DNA of 64,000 nt, from positions 62,001 to 126,000 of the forward strand of contig NZ_FORG01000003.1 in NCBI RefSeq assembly GCF_900113945.1, given 5' to 3'. This document shows positions 46,510 to 56,747 of the stretch, piece by piece (positions within the stretch are counted from its first letter, which is position 1; the number at the start of each line of letters is the position of its first letter). This DNA is from Xenorhabdus mauleonii. Its GTDB lineage: Bacteria > Pseudomonadota > Gammaproteobacteria > Enterobacterales > Enterobacteriaceae. The translations under genes and the position numbers were made by a program. The notes beneath the pieces are model-generated. The model was not told the origin of the DNA. It did no database searches and worked only from the letters and a program-made list of their open reading frames with translations.

Positions 46510-49500
46510 TTATTTTACACAACTAATAACGTAACTCCCACCACCTACATCATCAATGTTATTGCCAATAACCTTATTATCATTAAGGCTGAGAATTGCT
46601 CTCACATTTTCATTGCCATCAGATTCTGATGTCCAAATATTACCACTAACCTTTTTACCATTAACCGGCCAACCATAAGCAGCATATAGCGAATACTCGC
46701 CAGATGCAGTTTTTTTATTCAAAGCTGCCAAACTTTTTGCTTCTTCAATTGTTGGCAAGCGCGCCTGCATATTCTCTTTGCAATAACTCTCAGCTCTATT
46801 CCATTTTAATTGTGCCCAGCTTTCTTTGTTCCTTTTGGCAGGGTTTATATCCTCATAGCTAATCTCCTTCACTAGCTTTAGCCTATGGAAATTCAAGCCG
46901 TTGCCATTTGGTACACTTTCAGGCATATGCCCGTAATACTGAGCATCTTTTACATTTGGGCTGGTAATCACACTAAAGATCACATCCCTAGTCTTCTCAG
47001 TAAGATCTCCTTTACTGCCTTCTGCGGTTATTTTTAAGGTCGTCTTCACACCTAAACCCTCTGGGTCAGTGAGTTTGATAACAAGATTGCCCTCTCCATC
47101 TGTCTGACCAGAAACGGTATCACCTTGTTTCTTTCCTAAAATTCCTTTCTTTTGTGCTTCTAGATTTATGGTGATCTCATTTGTCTTGATTGCGGTTTTA
47201 GCTTGGTTCATTGCAGATAGATTAATGGTGACAGGCACGCCACCTACCGGAGTTCCGTCCTTACTGGTTTTGATCGTTAACTCAATATGTTCTGCTTCAT
47301 TATTAAGCAAATCGATTTTAGCTCTCTTTCTCACTTCACGTTGAGATTCACTTCCGTCCAGCGCGACGCTAAAACTATCCGCGATCCCTTTAACCGAACC
47401 ATCTGGATTACCCTTCAAATCAGGAAACTCTGTCGTGGTTTTGGTTATCGGTACACCATCAAGGGCTTTATGCTCTACCTCATTATTATCTGTCCAGTCC
47501 ACATTAATTCTCGGCTGAACGGTAAGTTCCAGAACTTTCCCTCCATCATGTATCGAAACTTCATGTGGTGGTATCTCTCCATGAGTAAGAATTTTCTGGT
47601 CTTTGGTAGCAACATCTTGAGCCGTCTTCCCGATTTCCCCCCAGTTATAGCGGGAACTGTCGTTCCCATCATAGAGCAAAGCATCGCCCTGGTAGGTGGC
47701 TTTCAATATCGCCCCTATCGTCAGTTCCTTACTGCTTTCATCCAGCATAATTGTCAGATCTTTAATCGTCGGGGCGTTGTCCGGATCTAATAAACCGCGA
47801 GACCTAGTACCAGCGGTGGTTTTGTCTCTTGGATCAATAACCTTTCTTTTCTCATCGACCTTTCCAGTGTAGATCTCTTGCTTTTCACTGCTTCCCCCTT
47901 TGCCATTGGTGGGGGTAATCGTGAATCTTACAGTTCTACCTGAATACTCTTTACCGAAAGCAGGAGAAACAATTTTACCGCTATTGCCATCAGATATTGC
48001 GCCATGATCAACCTCTACCTCTTCATTGTTTTTCTCAGTGTTAACAACAATCCATTGGTAGGTTGACTGATCCGTTGGTTCTCCCTGATTGGGATTAAAT
48101 ATGTAGGTTGCGGTCAATTGTTGATGAATTATCAGTTTTCCGCTCAAGATCAAATCATCAACGGTAGGTTTGGCATCCGGATTATAGAGATCAATCTCGG
48201 TCACTTTTTCCAAATCCGTCCCTTCAACCTTGGTCGTGATTTTCCACTTACCGGTTTTTCCTCCCACATCGGCAAGCACTTCATAGATGCCGGAACCCTC
48301 TGGATTTTCTTTCACTTCTTTGATGGCCGGTGCATTACCCTCCCCCACCAACTCAGCAGCATTGTCACTGTATTTGATACTGTTTTTGATACCCGAAAGC
48401 GGATCTCCTTTATGATCTTTCAAAACAATTTTGATGATCGTTTGTTGTGTACCATTGGCCGCCACAATCCCATTCTTGTCCGATGGCTCGATGCTTGATT
48501 TGGTATCATCAACTTTACTGCCTAACGATTCGCCAAAAGTAATGGTCGTCGGTTTCAGCTCCTGACCATCCACCGTTGGGGTGACTTTCAGAACACCTTT
48601 TTTCTCCCCTGCGGTGATCTTAGCTTTGTAAATCCCGCTACCGGCCGGATCTTCTCTCACGCCTTCCAGTTTTGGCTCAGATCCTTCGCCATACAATCCA
48701 CTTTTATCTTCCGTCAGATTGATTTTGTCCACGGCACCTGTAATGGGGTTACCGTCCTTGTCGGTCAGTTCAAGAACGATGTCTGTACTCTCACCTTTCT
48801 TACTGAGCGTACCCTCTTTGGGCTTGAACGTCGTTTTGCCCGGATCTACCATATTTTTCACTGACTCACCAAAATCAATCACGGTGGAATTCAGTGCATG
48901 ACCATCAACTGTCGGCGTGATTTTCCATTTACCTTGTTTGGTTCCGGCAGTGGTCACAACTTCATAAATCCCGCTGCCTTCCGGAACTTCTTTAATCGTC
49001 GTGCCCAGTACCGGATCTTTGCCGTCGCCGGTGAGTTCACTTTTATCCTCAGTCAGTTTGATCTTGTCAGCGATACCGTTCACAGGCTTGCCATCTTTGT
49101 TGCCCAGTTTCAGGCGAACAACCGTCTGGGTTTTACCATCAGCAACCATTGATTTATTGGCAGGCTCGAAGTGGGTGTTATCCTTATTCACATCCTTGCT
49201 CTGAGAGTCACCAAAAGTAATGGTTGTCGGTTGCAGTTCCTTGCCATCCACCGTTGGGGTGACTTTCAAGGTACCTGTTTTCCCACCAGCAATAACCTTC
49301 GCTTTGTAAATCCCGCTACCCGCCGGATCTTCTCTCACCGCTTCCACTTTTGGCTCAGATCCGTTACCGTACAGCCCACTTTTATCTTCAGTCAGCTTGA
49401 TTTTGTCCACGGCGCCAGCAATGGGGTTACCGTTCTTATCGGTCAGTTCAAGAACGATGTCTGTACTCTCACCTTCCTTGCTGAGCGTGCCATTTTTGGG

Positions 49501-52212
49501 CTTGAACGTCGTTTTGCCCGGATCGACCATATTTTTCACTGACTCACCAAAATCAATCACGGTGGAATTCAGTGCATGGCCATCCACCATTGGCGTGATT
49601 TTCCATTTACCCTGTTTGGTTCCGGCAGTGGTCACAACTTCATAAATTCCGCTGCCCGCCGGCACTTCCTTAACATCCGTCCCCAGCACCGGATCTTTGC
49701 CGTCACCGGTAAGTTCACTTTTATCCTCAGTCAATTTTATCTTATCGGCGATACCTGTTACGGGTTTACCATCTTTATTGCCCAGTTTCAGGCGAACAAC
49801 CGTCTGGGTTTTACCATCAGCAACCATTGATTTATTGGCAGGCTCAAAGTGGGTGTTATCCTTATTCACATCCTTGCTCTGAGAGTCACCAAAAGTAATG
49901 GTTGTCGGTTTCAGTTCCTTGCCATCCACCGTTGGGGTGACTTTCAAGGTACCTGTTTTCCCACCAGCAATAACCTTCGCTTTGTAAATCCCGCTACCGG
50001 CCGGGTCTTCTCTCACCGCTTCCACTTTTGGCTCAGAACCCTCACCGTACAGCCCACTTTTATCTTCAGTCAGTTTGATCTTGTCCACAGCGCCAGCAAT
50101 GGGGTTACCGTCCTTGTCGGTCAGTTTAAGAACGATGTCTGTACTTTCACCTTCTTTGCTGAGCGTGCCATTTTTGGGTTCAAAGGTTGTTTTTCCCGTA
50201 TCAACCATATCAATCAGTGATTCGCCAAAATCAATCACCGTCTGCGGCAATTCATGTCCGTCAACTTTAGGAATAATGGCCCATTTGCCGTGCTTAGTAC
50301 CGGCAATGGCGGGGATCTCATAAATACCGCTGCCTTCCGGAACTTCTTTAATTGTCGTGCCCAATACCGGATCTTTGCCATCACCGGTGAGCTGGCTCTT
50401 ATCGTCGGTCAAGGTGATACTGCCCGCGGCGTCGGTGATAGGCTTGCCATCTTTGTCCGTCAGTTTCAAGCGAATAACAGTTTGAGTTTTGCCATCGGCC
50501 ACCATGGATTTATTGGCCGGCTCAAAACCGGAATCTGTTGGATTGACAGCAGAAGCGATAACCTGTATCTGAGCTTCCATCCGCTCTGAGGCATTGCCCT
50601 GTTTGTCATAGGCCACACCGGACAGGCTGTAGGTGTTGTTGCCTTTCTCATTATATGATGGCAAGGTCAGCAGGTAATGGGTTCCGCCGCGAACGGATGA
50701 AGCAGTGGCATTCTTAAACAATTCACCACCTTCACCGCGGGCATTTTCACTGCGGACAAGCTGCCCATTCATGCTTTCCAGCTTACCGCCTCCGGCCACC
50801 AGGCTGGCAGTGTCCCAGATAATTTCTTTCAGCCCATGTTTAGCGCTGACATTCACATTCAACGGAATAACAGCCCCCCCACGCCCGCTAATTCGTGTTT
50901 CCATCATCAGGCGTATCAGGTTTTTCTTGCGGTATTCCAGCACGATTTGGTTATTGCGCTCGACCAAGTCATAGCGACCGCCTTGCAGAGTACGCTTAAA
51001 GGCCACTGCATTGGGGTTAACTTGTTTTGACCATGGTGTGCCAATCTCATAATTGAGACCGAAATTAAACAAGGTTTCCCCGCCCCCTGCAGCACTTTGG
51101 CGGCGATCAAGCCCTAAGGTTACCAATGGAATAGGCGTGTAGTTCACACCAAGGGTAAAGGCTGCCGGATTTTTCTGACGCTCCGTTTCACTGAGTAACC
51201 CCACTTCATTGCCAAAATATTGCTCATAGATAAACTTCCCCCCCAGTTGTGGATAGGTTGGTACATACCCCTCTGCCCGCAGGTCAAAGCCATTGGCCGG
51301 ACGCTCCTCATAATCAGTCAGTTTTTGACCTTCTTTCCAGCCACTAGCGCGGAAGTAACCGTTAATCCCAAATTTCATAAAGTCACGGGCATACTCCGCC
51401 CCTATGCCGAAACGGGTATGCTCGCGGGTAATATCATGGTCAAGAAAGGCGTTATAGCCAAACATGCCATCTTCCAGAAAATGACGCTGTCCCAGCCCGA
51501 AATTCGCCGTGGTACGGCTGTCGATGTGGCGCAGACCAAACTGAGTGAACGTCAGGTGTTTCGCGGTATCGTACAATGGCAACAGCATATCAAACTGACT
51601 GCCGTCCAACCGCCCGCGGTCATCGACATTGGCCTGCACTTTGACATTACCGTAACGTTGCAGCCAATTTCGTACCGCCTGATTAGCTTCACTCACAGCC
51701 ATTCCTTGCAGTTGACGCTTGGCATTGTCCACAATGTTGCCGCTGTTTATCATGCCCGCAGCGTGGGATGCGGTGCTCGCCAACCAGCGCTCAGTGCTGT
51801 TTTCTGTGATGGGAGGTTCTGTAGCGCGAATGCCAGTTGCAGCTTTTAGGCTGTCGCCCAGCAGTTGGTCAGATGTGGAATGCGGTACGTCAATCTCATC
51901 TCCGGCACCCAATTTCGCAAACGGTTTATGGAATACCCGTTGTTGGTTGAGCCTTTTGAGCTCCGTAACGGTCAGGCCATGACGTTTCGCCACACTTTTG
52001 ATACTTTCACCGACACTCAATCGGTAAGGCCGGGTTTGTTCAATTTGTCGATGGTCTTCCCGCACTTGGTTCTCACTTTTGGCGGTTACCACGGCGGGGG
52101 TCAATGTAGCCGCAACGGGAAAAGCCACTAGGGCAAAGATATTCACCCACGCCACCCATTTGAGGTGGTGGCGCTGCTTTTCTGTCCATTGCCTATCTTG
52201 TTTCTTTAGCAT
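46510..52212 (-). CDS. Inverse autotransporter adhesin (intimin/invasin family) with LysM and Ig-like repeats
   Basis: About 1900 residues from ATG 52212 (nine bases after AAAGG). The order is a long signal peptide (to about 45), a LysM-type peptidoglycan-binding module (RLSVGESIKSVAKRHGLT, about 62-110), the type Ve 12-strand beta-barrel (about 170-430), an IAT linker, then a series of Big_1-like Ig domains (about 550-1310), several more divergent beta domains, and a C-terminal lectin-like module (about 1790-1900; LPTIEEAKSLAALN, WTSESDGNEN, ending in ISCVK with two likely paired Cys). The barrel anchors it in the outer membrane and the repeats extend outward. The likely role is adhesion to host cells or to other bacteria. 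Confidence 0.93.
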   Translation of the reverse strand: MLKKQDRQWTEKQRHHLKWVAWVNIFALVAFPVAATLTPAVVTAKSENQVREDHRQIEQTRPYRLSVGESIKSVAKRHGLTVTELKRLNQQRVFHKPFAKLGAGDEIDVPHSTSDQLLGDSLKAATGIRATEPPITENSTERWLASTASHAAGMINSGNIVDNAKRQLQGMAVSEANQAVRNWLQRYGNVKVQANVDDRGRLDGSQFDMLLPLYDTAKHLTFTQFGLRHIDSRTTANFGLGQRHFLEDGMFGYNAFLDHDITREHTRFGIGAEYARDFMKFGINGYFRASGWKEGQKLTDYEERPANGFDLRAEGYVPTYPQLGGKFIYEQYFGNEVGLLSETERQKNPAAFTLGVNYTPIPLVTLGLDRRQSAAGGGETLFNFGLNYEIGTPWSKQVNPNAVAFKRTLQGGRYDLVERNNQIVLEYRKKNLIRLMMETRISGRGGAVIPLNVNVSAKHGLKEIIWDTASLVAGGGKLESMNGQLVRSENARGEGGELFKNATASSVRGGTHYLLTLPSYNEKGNNTYSLSGVAYDKQGNASERMEAQIQVIASAVNPTDSGFEPANKSMVADGKTQTVIRLKLTDKDGKPITDAAGSITLTDDKSQLTGDGKDPVLGTTIKEVPEGSGIYEIPAIAGTKHGKWAIIPKVDGHELPQTVIDFGESLIDMVDTGKTTFEPKNGTLSKEGESTDIVLKLTDKDGNPIAGAVDKIKLTEDKSGLYGEGSEPKVEAVREDPAGSGIYKAKVIAGGKTGTLKVTPTVDGKELKPTTITFGDSQSKDVNKDNTHFEPANKSMVADGKTQTVVRLKLGNKDGKPVTGIADKIKLTEDKSELTGDGKDPVLGTDVKEVPAGSGIYEVVTTAGTKQGKWKITPMVDGHALNSTVIDFGESVKNMVDPGKTTFKPKNGTLSKEGESTDIVLELTDKNGNPIAGAVDKIKLTEDKSGLYGNGSEPKVEAVREDPAGSGIYKAKVIAGGKTGTLKVTPTVDGKELQPTTITFGDSQSKDVNKDNTHFEPANKSMVADGKTQTVVRLKLGNKDGKPVNGIADKIKLTEDKSELTGDGKDPVLGTTIKEVPEGSGIYEVVTTAGTKQGKWKITPTVDGHALNSTVIDFGESVKNMVDPGKTTFKPKEGTLSKKGESTDIVLELTDKDGNPITGAVDKINLTEDKSGLYGEGSEPKLEGVREDPAGSGIYKAKITAGEKKGVLKVTPTVDGQELKPTTITFGESLGSKVDDTKSSIEPSDKNGIVAANGTQQTIIKIVLKDHKGDPLSGIKNSIKYSDNAAELVGEGNAPAIKEVKENPEGSGIYEVLADVGGKTGKWKITTKVEGTDLEKVTEIDLYNPDAKPTVDDLILSGKLIIHQQLTATYIFNPNQGEPTDQSTYQWIVVNTEKNNEEVEVDHGAISDGNSGKIVSPAFGKEYSGRTVRFTITPTNGKGGSSEKQEIYTGKVDEKRKVIDPRDKTTAGTRSRGLLDPDNAPTIKDLTIMLDESSKELTIGAILKATYQGDALLYDGNDSSRYNWGEIGKTAQDVATKDQKILTHGEIPPHEVSIHDGGKVLELTVQPRINVDWTDNNEVEHKALDGVPITKTTTEFPDLKGNPDGSVKGIADSFSVALDGSESQREVRKRAKIDLLNNEAEHIELTIKTSKDGTPVGGVPVTINLSAMNQAKTAIKTNEITINLEAQKKGILGKKQGDTVSGQTDGEGNLVIKLTDPEGLGVKTTLKITAEGSKGDLTEKTRDVIFSVITSPNVKDAQYYGHMPESVPNGNGLNFHRLKLVKEISYEDINPAKRNKESWAQLKWNRAESYCKENMQARLPTIEEAKSLAALNKKTASGEYSLYAAYGWPVNGKKVSGNIWTSESDGNENVRAILSLNDNKVIGNNIDDVGGGSYVISCVK
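48503..50536 (-). repeat. Three tandem 678-bp units inside the invasin-like gene
   Basis: Long, nearly identical stretches recur at a spacing of exactly 678 bases (for example the word ATATTTTTCACTGACTCACC at 48851 and 49529, and its variant at 50207). Each unit codes two Ig-like domains (226 residues in all), of alternating types. The units at 49181-49858 and 49859-50536 and the one before differ by scattered substitutions, so the array is recent or kept alike by recombination. Confidence 0.85.
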
Positions 52213-52909
52213 ATTTATCAACCTTTAGAATCAACATTATTTTCACCAGATATAGATAAATTCTGGTGTCATTGACTCATCCCAGAGCGATATTGCTATT
52301 CCTGTGATGGCTTTACCTTTTCATAGAAAATAAATAAGTGTATTTATTCCGGTATGGTCAGAATTAGTTAACTTTAAAACTGAATAAAAAATCGAAAAAA
52401 TAATTCGATGATTAATCAAAAGTGAAATTAGACCATCCTTTAGTTTTTATCATTATTTCCACCAATTTATTAATCAACCCCAGATTATTAACAAACTTGA
52501 CATTTAATTAAATATTAAATAATTAAATAAGTTACCTTTTCAAAATTGGTTATTTTGTTCATTTTTATAATTTAACAAAAAATGCCATTTTGTTAATTTT
52601 ATGAACACATATTTGATGAATATAATTAATACTCTTGATTCAAACATTAAGTGCAACACCGTAAATTCAAACCAAATTTAACCAAAAATAACATAGATTA
52701 AAAATACGGAATTTTTAAATTTTCCTTCAGATAAATTCCATTATGTCTACGAATAAAAAACTTGAACCATGACTTATAATTCAAAAGGTATTAGATGAAT
52801 TTGAGAAAGTATTTAATATGATTCTGGAGTAATATAGTCACCTAATGTGGCAGATAATGCCGCCCAAACACCAAGAAAAAAGTGATGCAATATCAAATGG
52901 AGATCGATT
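52213..52909. other. AT-rich divergent promoter region
   Basis: About 700 bases between the invasin gene and ybjQ. The sequence is strongly AT-rich. I see no ORF, RNA gene or strong hairpin. Promoters of both flanking genes must lie here. Confidence 0.5.
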
Positions 52910-53230
52910 ATGAAAAATTCAACAACACCCACACTGGAAGGCTATACCATCACCGATTATCTGGGTGTCGTCACAGGGGAAACGATTCTTGGGGTCAATA
53001 TTGTGAAGGACTTTTTTGCCGGGATCAGAGATATCATCGGTGGACGTGCAGGCTCTTATGAAAAAGAATTGAAAAATGCACGAGAAATCGCCTTTGCAGA
53101 AATGAATGCTCAAGCTCAAGCCTTAGGTGCCAATGCGGTTGTCGGCATTGATATTGACTATGAAACCGTCGGGAAAAATGGCGGTATGTTGATGGTTACC
53201 GTATCGGGAACAGCAGTTAAGATTGTTTAA
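52910..53230 (+). CDS. YbjQ/UPF0145 family protein
   Basis: A 106-residue protein, matching YbjQ in length and motifs: [18 protein letters not shown] near the start, ARE-type helix with [19 protein letters not shown], and [11 protein letters not shown] at the end. The family forms pentamers and is called heavy-metal-binding-like, but its function is not established. It is monocistronic. Confidence 0.9.
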   Translation: MKNSTTPTLEGYTITDYLGVVTGETILGVNIVKDFFAGIRDIIGGRAGSYEKELKNAREIAFAEMNAQAQALGANAVVGIDIDYETVGKNGGMLMVTVSGTAVKIV

Positions 53231-53461
53231 AGAAAAAAATCGTATTGAGTTCGTGAATTAAGCCATCGGTTGGGTGGCTTAATTTGTAAGATCTGCCTTG
53301 TATTGTCCCCGAATACCAATGATAACATCATGAATTGGCGAAAAATAAATCTAACTTTAAGGAGCCTTCTTTTATATTTCACTATGCTATGGTTTGCACC
53401 ATACAGCTGTAGGCCAATTAAGTAATGAATAAAATCGTCATTGCTGATGGGAGACATATTT

Positions 53462-54169
53462 ATGTTATTCAGATCAAAATCTTTCAATATTAATCGTTCG
53501 GATAATTCCAATTCGTTGAACCGTTCTCAATCCAGCCCTAATTTATCTTCCCTTTCTTTTGACGCTAAAGCATCATTAGTTTCTGAAAAAATTTCTTTAT
53601 CAAAAGCATATGAAATATCAAGACTAATAAAATTAAGAATAGAAAACAGCAAATGGAAACTAAAATTAGACAAAAAAGAAAGAAGAGATACAGAATTAAG
53701 AAATTGGAATGACAGGTGCATATACTCTTGTGGCGTTCTTCAATCGATACAAGAAAGAGTAGGTAGAACATTACGTGAAGACATTCACGAACAAGAAAAA
53801 TATCATTGTTTCGTAGCCAATTTTAGAGGCACCCCTGTCGGAGTACTAATACTGACTATTACAGAAAAGAAATTACTCAATGCCCCAAAATTCCTGCCTG
53901 ATATTCCCCTGATCTTAGATATTTCTACACATCCTGGTATTAGAGGAGGAGGTATTTCACTTATCGAATGTGCAGTCAATGTTTCTTATCAATTAGGAAA
54001 AAATGGCGTAGTTCAACTGACCCCAATTGATGAAAGCGAAGGTTCTTATAAATATATGGGATTTAATAAAATACAAAGTAATAGGCTCGTTTTTATGGTG
54101 CTAAGACCTGCCGAAAGCCCTAAATGGCAACTAATAGAAGGACGTTATCGTTTTTTGTGGAATGTATAG
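53462..54169 (+). CDS. GNAT-like acetyltransferase domain with disordered N-terminus, possible effector
   Basis: About 235 residues from ATG 53462, seven bases after GGGAGA. The first 45 residues are low in order and rich in Ser/Asn (SDNSNSLNRSQSSPNLSSLS), then comes a basic helical stretch, then a probable GNAT fold (about 105-220): VANFRGTPVGVLILTIT (beta 2-4), ISTHPGIRGGGISLIECAVN (acetyl-CoA loop, which here has RGGGIS in place of the usual Q/RxxGxG/A) and YKYMGFNKIQSNRLVFMV (beta 6-7). The C-terminus ends in YRFLWNV. The Ser/Asn-rich leader is not usual in housekeeping acetyltransferases and resembles secreted effectors. No secretion genes are near. Target unknown. Confidence 0.7.
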   Translation: MLFRSKSFNINRSDNSNSLNRSQSSPNLSSLSFDAKASLVSEKISLSKAYEISRLIKLRIENSKWKLKLDKKERRDTELRNWNDRCIYSCGVLQSIQERVGRTLREDIHEQEKYHCFVANFRGTPVGVLILTITEKKLLNAPKFLPDIPLILDISTHPGIRGGGISLIECAVNVSYQLGKNGVVQLTPIDESEGSYKYMGFNKIQSNRLVFMVLRPAESPKWQLIEGRYRFLWNV

Positions 54170-54210
54170 TTAAATTGGATAAATTTCACAGTCATAAACA
54201 GGGTGAGTTC

Positions 54211-55197
54211 TTATTTCTTATGGGATTTTTGAACATTAAAACACCCTGTAATCTGCCATGTCGCTATGTTAGAAACAATCGCCCCTTTATGCTGAATCAC
54301 AACCCCTGCCAATTCATGCCCCAGTAGCGCGGAGTCATGAATAGATTGCCCATTCAGCAGCCCGGAAATAAAACCAGCATTAAAGGCGTCCCCCGCCGCA
54401 GTCGTATCAACCACTGTCGCAACCGGCTCTGCCGCAATATGCTGCATTTCAGCCTGCTCACGTAAATCTCGATAAAAACAGCCCTTCGCCCCTGCTTTGA
54501 TAATGGCTTGTTTGACGCCCATCTTTTGCAGGCGATTAAAACTTTCACTCATCAAATTCACGCCAGTCGAAGCCTCTCCCCAGAGCTGCAATTCATCATC
54601 GTCAGTCACCAAAGCAATATCGGTGATGGCATACATTTTCTGATAACACTCGCGAGCTTGGGCTACGCTTTCCCATAACGCCGGACGATAATTGCTGTCG
54701 AAGAAAATGGTTTTGCCTTGAGAAGACAATTTTTTCAGGTCATTAAGCAGCAATTGGCGATCTTCTTCGGGTAAAATCGCCAAAGTAATTCCGCTGAGAT
54801 AAAGCGCGTCCATGCCCTCCAATTGCTGGCAAATTTTAGGGTAATCCGCATGTCGCAACAGATAGCGAGCCGCGGAGTTATTGCGCCAATAAAGAAATGT
54901 TCGTTCACCCTGTTCATCGAGCTGTATCAGGTATAAACCCGGTTGATGGGCGCTATCGATTAATACCAAAGACGTGTTAATACCCTCTTGCTGCCAGCGA
55001 GTGATCATTCCGCAACTCAAGGGATCTACGCCCATTGCTGTGACGAAATAGACATCCAGCGAACCTTTCCCCGCTCTGGCAAGGTATACCGCACTGTTCA
55101 GTACATCGCCACCGTAACTCTGTGTCATTGAACCAAATGGCTCACCGTTCAGTTCGATCATACATTCACCGATCAAAGCAATTTTTGCGGCTCGCAT
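54211..55197 (-). CDS. kdgK: 2-dehydro-3-deoxygluconokinase
   Basis: A 328-residue PfkB/ribokinase-family protein. The N-terminal ALIGECMIELNGE and YGGDVLNSAVYLARAG match KdgK; the catalytic loop is VVDTTAAGDAFNAGFISG. It phosphorylates 2-keto-3-deoxygluconate to KDPG, which enters the Entner-Doudoroff route. It follows uxuB on the same strand (28 bases), which puts the pathway steps mannonate, KDG, KDPG in one operon; in E. coli kdgK is separate. Confidence 0.92.
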   Translation of the reverse strand: MRAAKIALIGECMIELNGEPFGSMTQSYGGDVLNSAVYLARAGKGSLDVYFVTAMGVDPLSCGMITRWQQEGINTSLVLIDSAHQPGLYLIQLDEQGERTFLYWRNNSAARYLLRHADYPKICQQLEGMDALYLSGITLAILPEEDRQLLLNDLKKLSSQGKTIFFDSNYRPALWESVAQARECYQKMYAITDIALVTDDDELQLWGEASTGVNLMSESFNRLQKMGVKQAIIKAGAKGCFYRDLREQAEMQHIAAEPVATVVDTTAAGDAFNAGFISGLLNGQSIHDSALLGHELAGVVIQHKGAIVSNIATWQITGCFNVQKSHKK

Positions 55198-55224
55198 CTT
55201 TTAATCCTTACCTGACTTATTTAT

Positions 55225-56739
55225 TCAACGGTTTTCATCTTGGGATGAAAGGATTTCAACAGCCCGACGCGCACCGATATCCAGTATTTGTTGATACGCA
55301 TTGATAATATTCTCGACAAACTCACGGTTTTTAATCAACTTATTACCGAAGATCGCTTCAATCGCCAATAACTCTTCAACTAATGCCTTAACTGATTCCT
55401 TAACGACAACCACAGAAAGCCCATGTTTGACATAAATGGCCGCAAAGAGCGATTTTAATGGATCGCGCACATCAATCGGTTGGCCTTGTTCATCCACTCC
55501 ACCGACATAACGCATCCATGCTGCAATGCCTAATGCCAAGTGGCGGTAATCGCTGCCTTGTTCAATGTGCCACTGAACCGAATCGAACCAACGTTGTGGC
55601 AATTTCTGACTGCCATCCATCGCAATTTGCCATGTTTGATGTTTTAAAGAGGGATTGCTAAACCGCTCAATCAATTTCTCTATATAACTGGCTAAATCTG
55701 TATTTTCCGGCATCGACAATGTGGGTGCTTGTTCATTCAGCATCAAAGCATGCACGGCTCGGCGATAATCCGCGTTTGTCATAGCATCGGAAATATGTGC
55801 ATAGCCCCCCAAATACCCCAAATAGGCAAGGAATGAATGAGCGCCATTTAATATGCGCAGTTTCATCGTCTCAAAAGGGGTAACATCTTCGACAAATTGC
55901 GCACCAACCTGATCCCAATCCGGACGCCCATGTGCAAAGTTATCTTCAATAACCCACTGATGGAAAGGTTCACAGGCAACGGCACAAGCGTCCTTCCACC
56001 CCAGCAATTGGGCGATTTCAGTTAACGTTTCCTCTGTCACTGCCGGCACAATGCGATCAACCATCGTACAAGGAAATGTCACTCGCTGTTCAATCCACTG
56101 TGCCAACTTTTCATCCTGCAAACGCGCTAATTCCAGCACAGCTTGACGAGCAACATGACCATTTTCCCGAACATTGTCGCACGACAAAATAGTGACTGGC
56201 GGCAACTGGCGTTCAAAACGCAGCTTTAATGCCGCCGTCATATACCCAATGGCAGAGCGTGGAGAAGATGGACACGCCAGGTCTGCAATAATCAATGGGT
56301 TATTCCGATCTAAATGCCCGGTCGCTGCATCAATGCAATAACCTTTTTCCGTCACAGTCAAAGAGAAAATAGCCACATCCGGGCTGGCCATTTTTTCAAT
56401 GATGGCCTGAGCACCATCAATTAATGGATGCATCGCCTCTTTTATTGAGCCGATGATTTTTAATGTCGTCACATCCTGACTTTTCTCTGCCACGGTATAG
56501 CGCATTGACTGTTTTTTTAGATTTTCAACCAACAAAGCGCCCTGCTGTGACATCAAGTTAACTTCACAGTATCCCCAATCGCTGTCGGTTTGCTGCAATA
56601 GATGGTGTGTATACAGAGCCTGATGCGCACGGTGGAATGCGCCACAACCCAGATGCACAATACGCGTGGTCAGCCGTTCTGTTGTCCAGTTAGGAAACAG
56701 AGCGGGCTTCATGGTGTTGATAAGATTTTTTTCCATCAT
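55225..56739 (-). CDS. uxuB: D-fructuronate (mannonate) oxidoreductase
   Basis: A 504-residue long-chain mannitol-dehydrogenase-family protein. IVHLGCGAFHRAHQALYTH is the NAD site; KMRI-like MKLRILNGAHSFLAYLGYLGG holds the catalytic Lys/Asn/His set. It reduces fructuronate to mannonate. It is slightly longer than E. coli UxuB (486). It lies eight bases after uxuA. Start at 56739, or the next codon (MM). Confidence 0.92.
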   Translation of the reverse strand: MMEKNLINTMKPALFPNWTTERLTTRIVHLGCGAFHRAHQALYTHHLLQQTDSDWGYCEVNLMSQQGALLVENLKKQSMRYTVAEKSQDVTTLKIIGSIKEAMHPLIDGAQAIIEKMASPDVAIFSLTVTEKGYCIDAATGHLDRNNPLIIADLACPSSPRSAIGYMTAALKLRFERQLPPVTILSCDNVRENGHVARQAVLELARLQDEKLAQWIEQRVTFPCTMVDRIVPAVTEETLTEIAQLLGWKDACAVACEPFHQWVIEDNFAHGRPDWDQVGAQFVEDVTPFETMKLRILNGAHSFLAYLGYLGGYAHISDAMTNADYRRAVHALMLNEQAPTLSMPENTDLASYIEKLIERFSNPSLKHQTWQIAMDGSQKLPQRWFDSVQWHIEQGSDYRHLALGIAAWMRYVGGVDEQGQPIDVRDPLKSLFAAIYVKHGLSVVVVKESVKALVEELLAIEAIFGNKLIKNREFVENIINAYQQILDIGARRAVEILSSQDENR

Positions 56740-56747
56740 GCGCCGCC

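Noticed and set aside
48503-50536. Regular repeats considered as a CRISPR array
   Set aside because: The period is 678 bases and the repeats code for Ig-like domains in an open frame; no short repeat/spacer pattern and no cas genes.
51220-51849. Plus-strand frame of 209 codons opposite the invasin barrel region
   Set aside because: Shadow of a well-supported adhesin gene; no recognisable domain.
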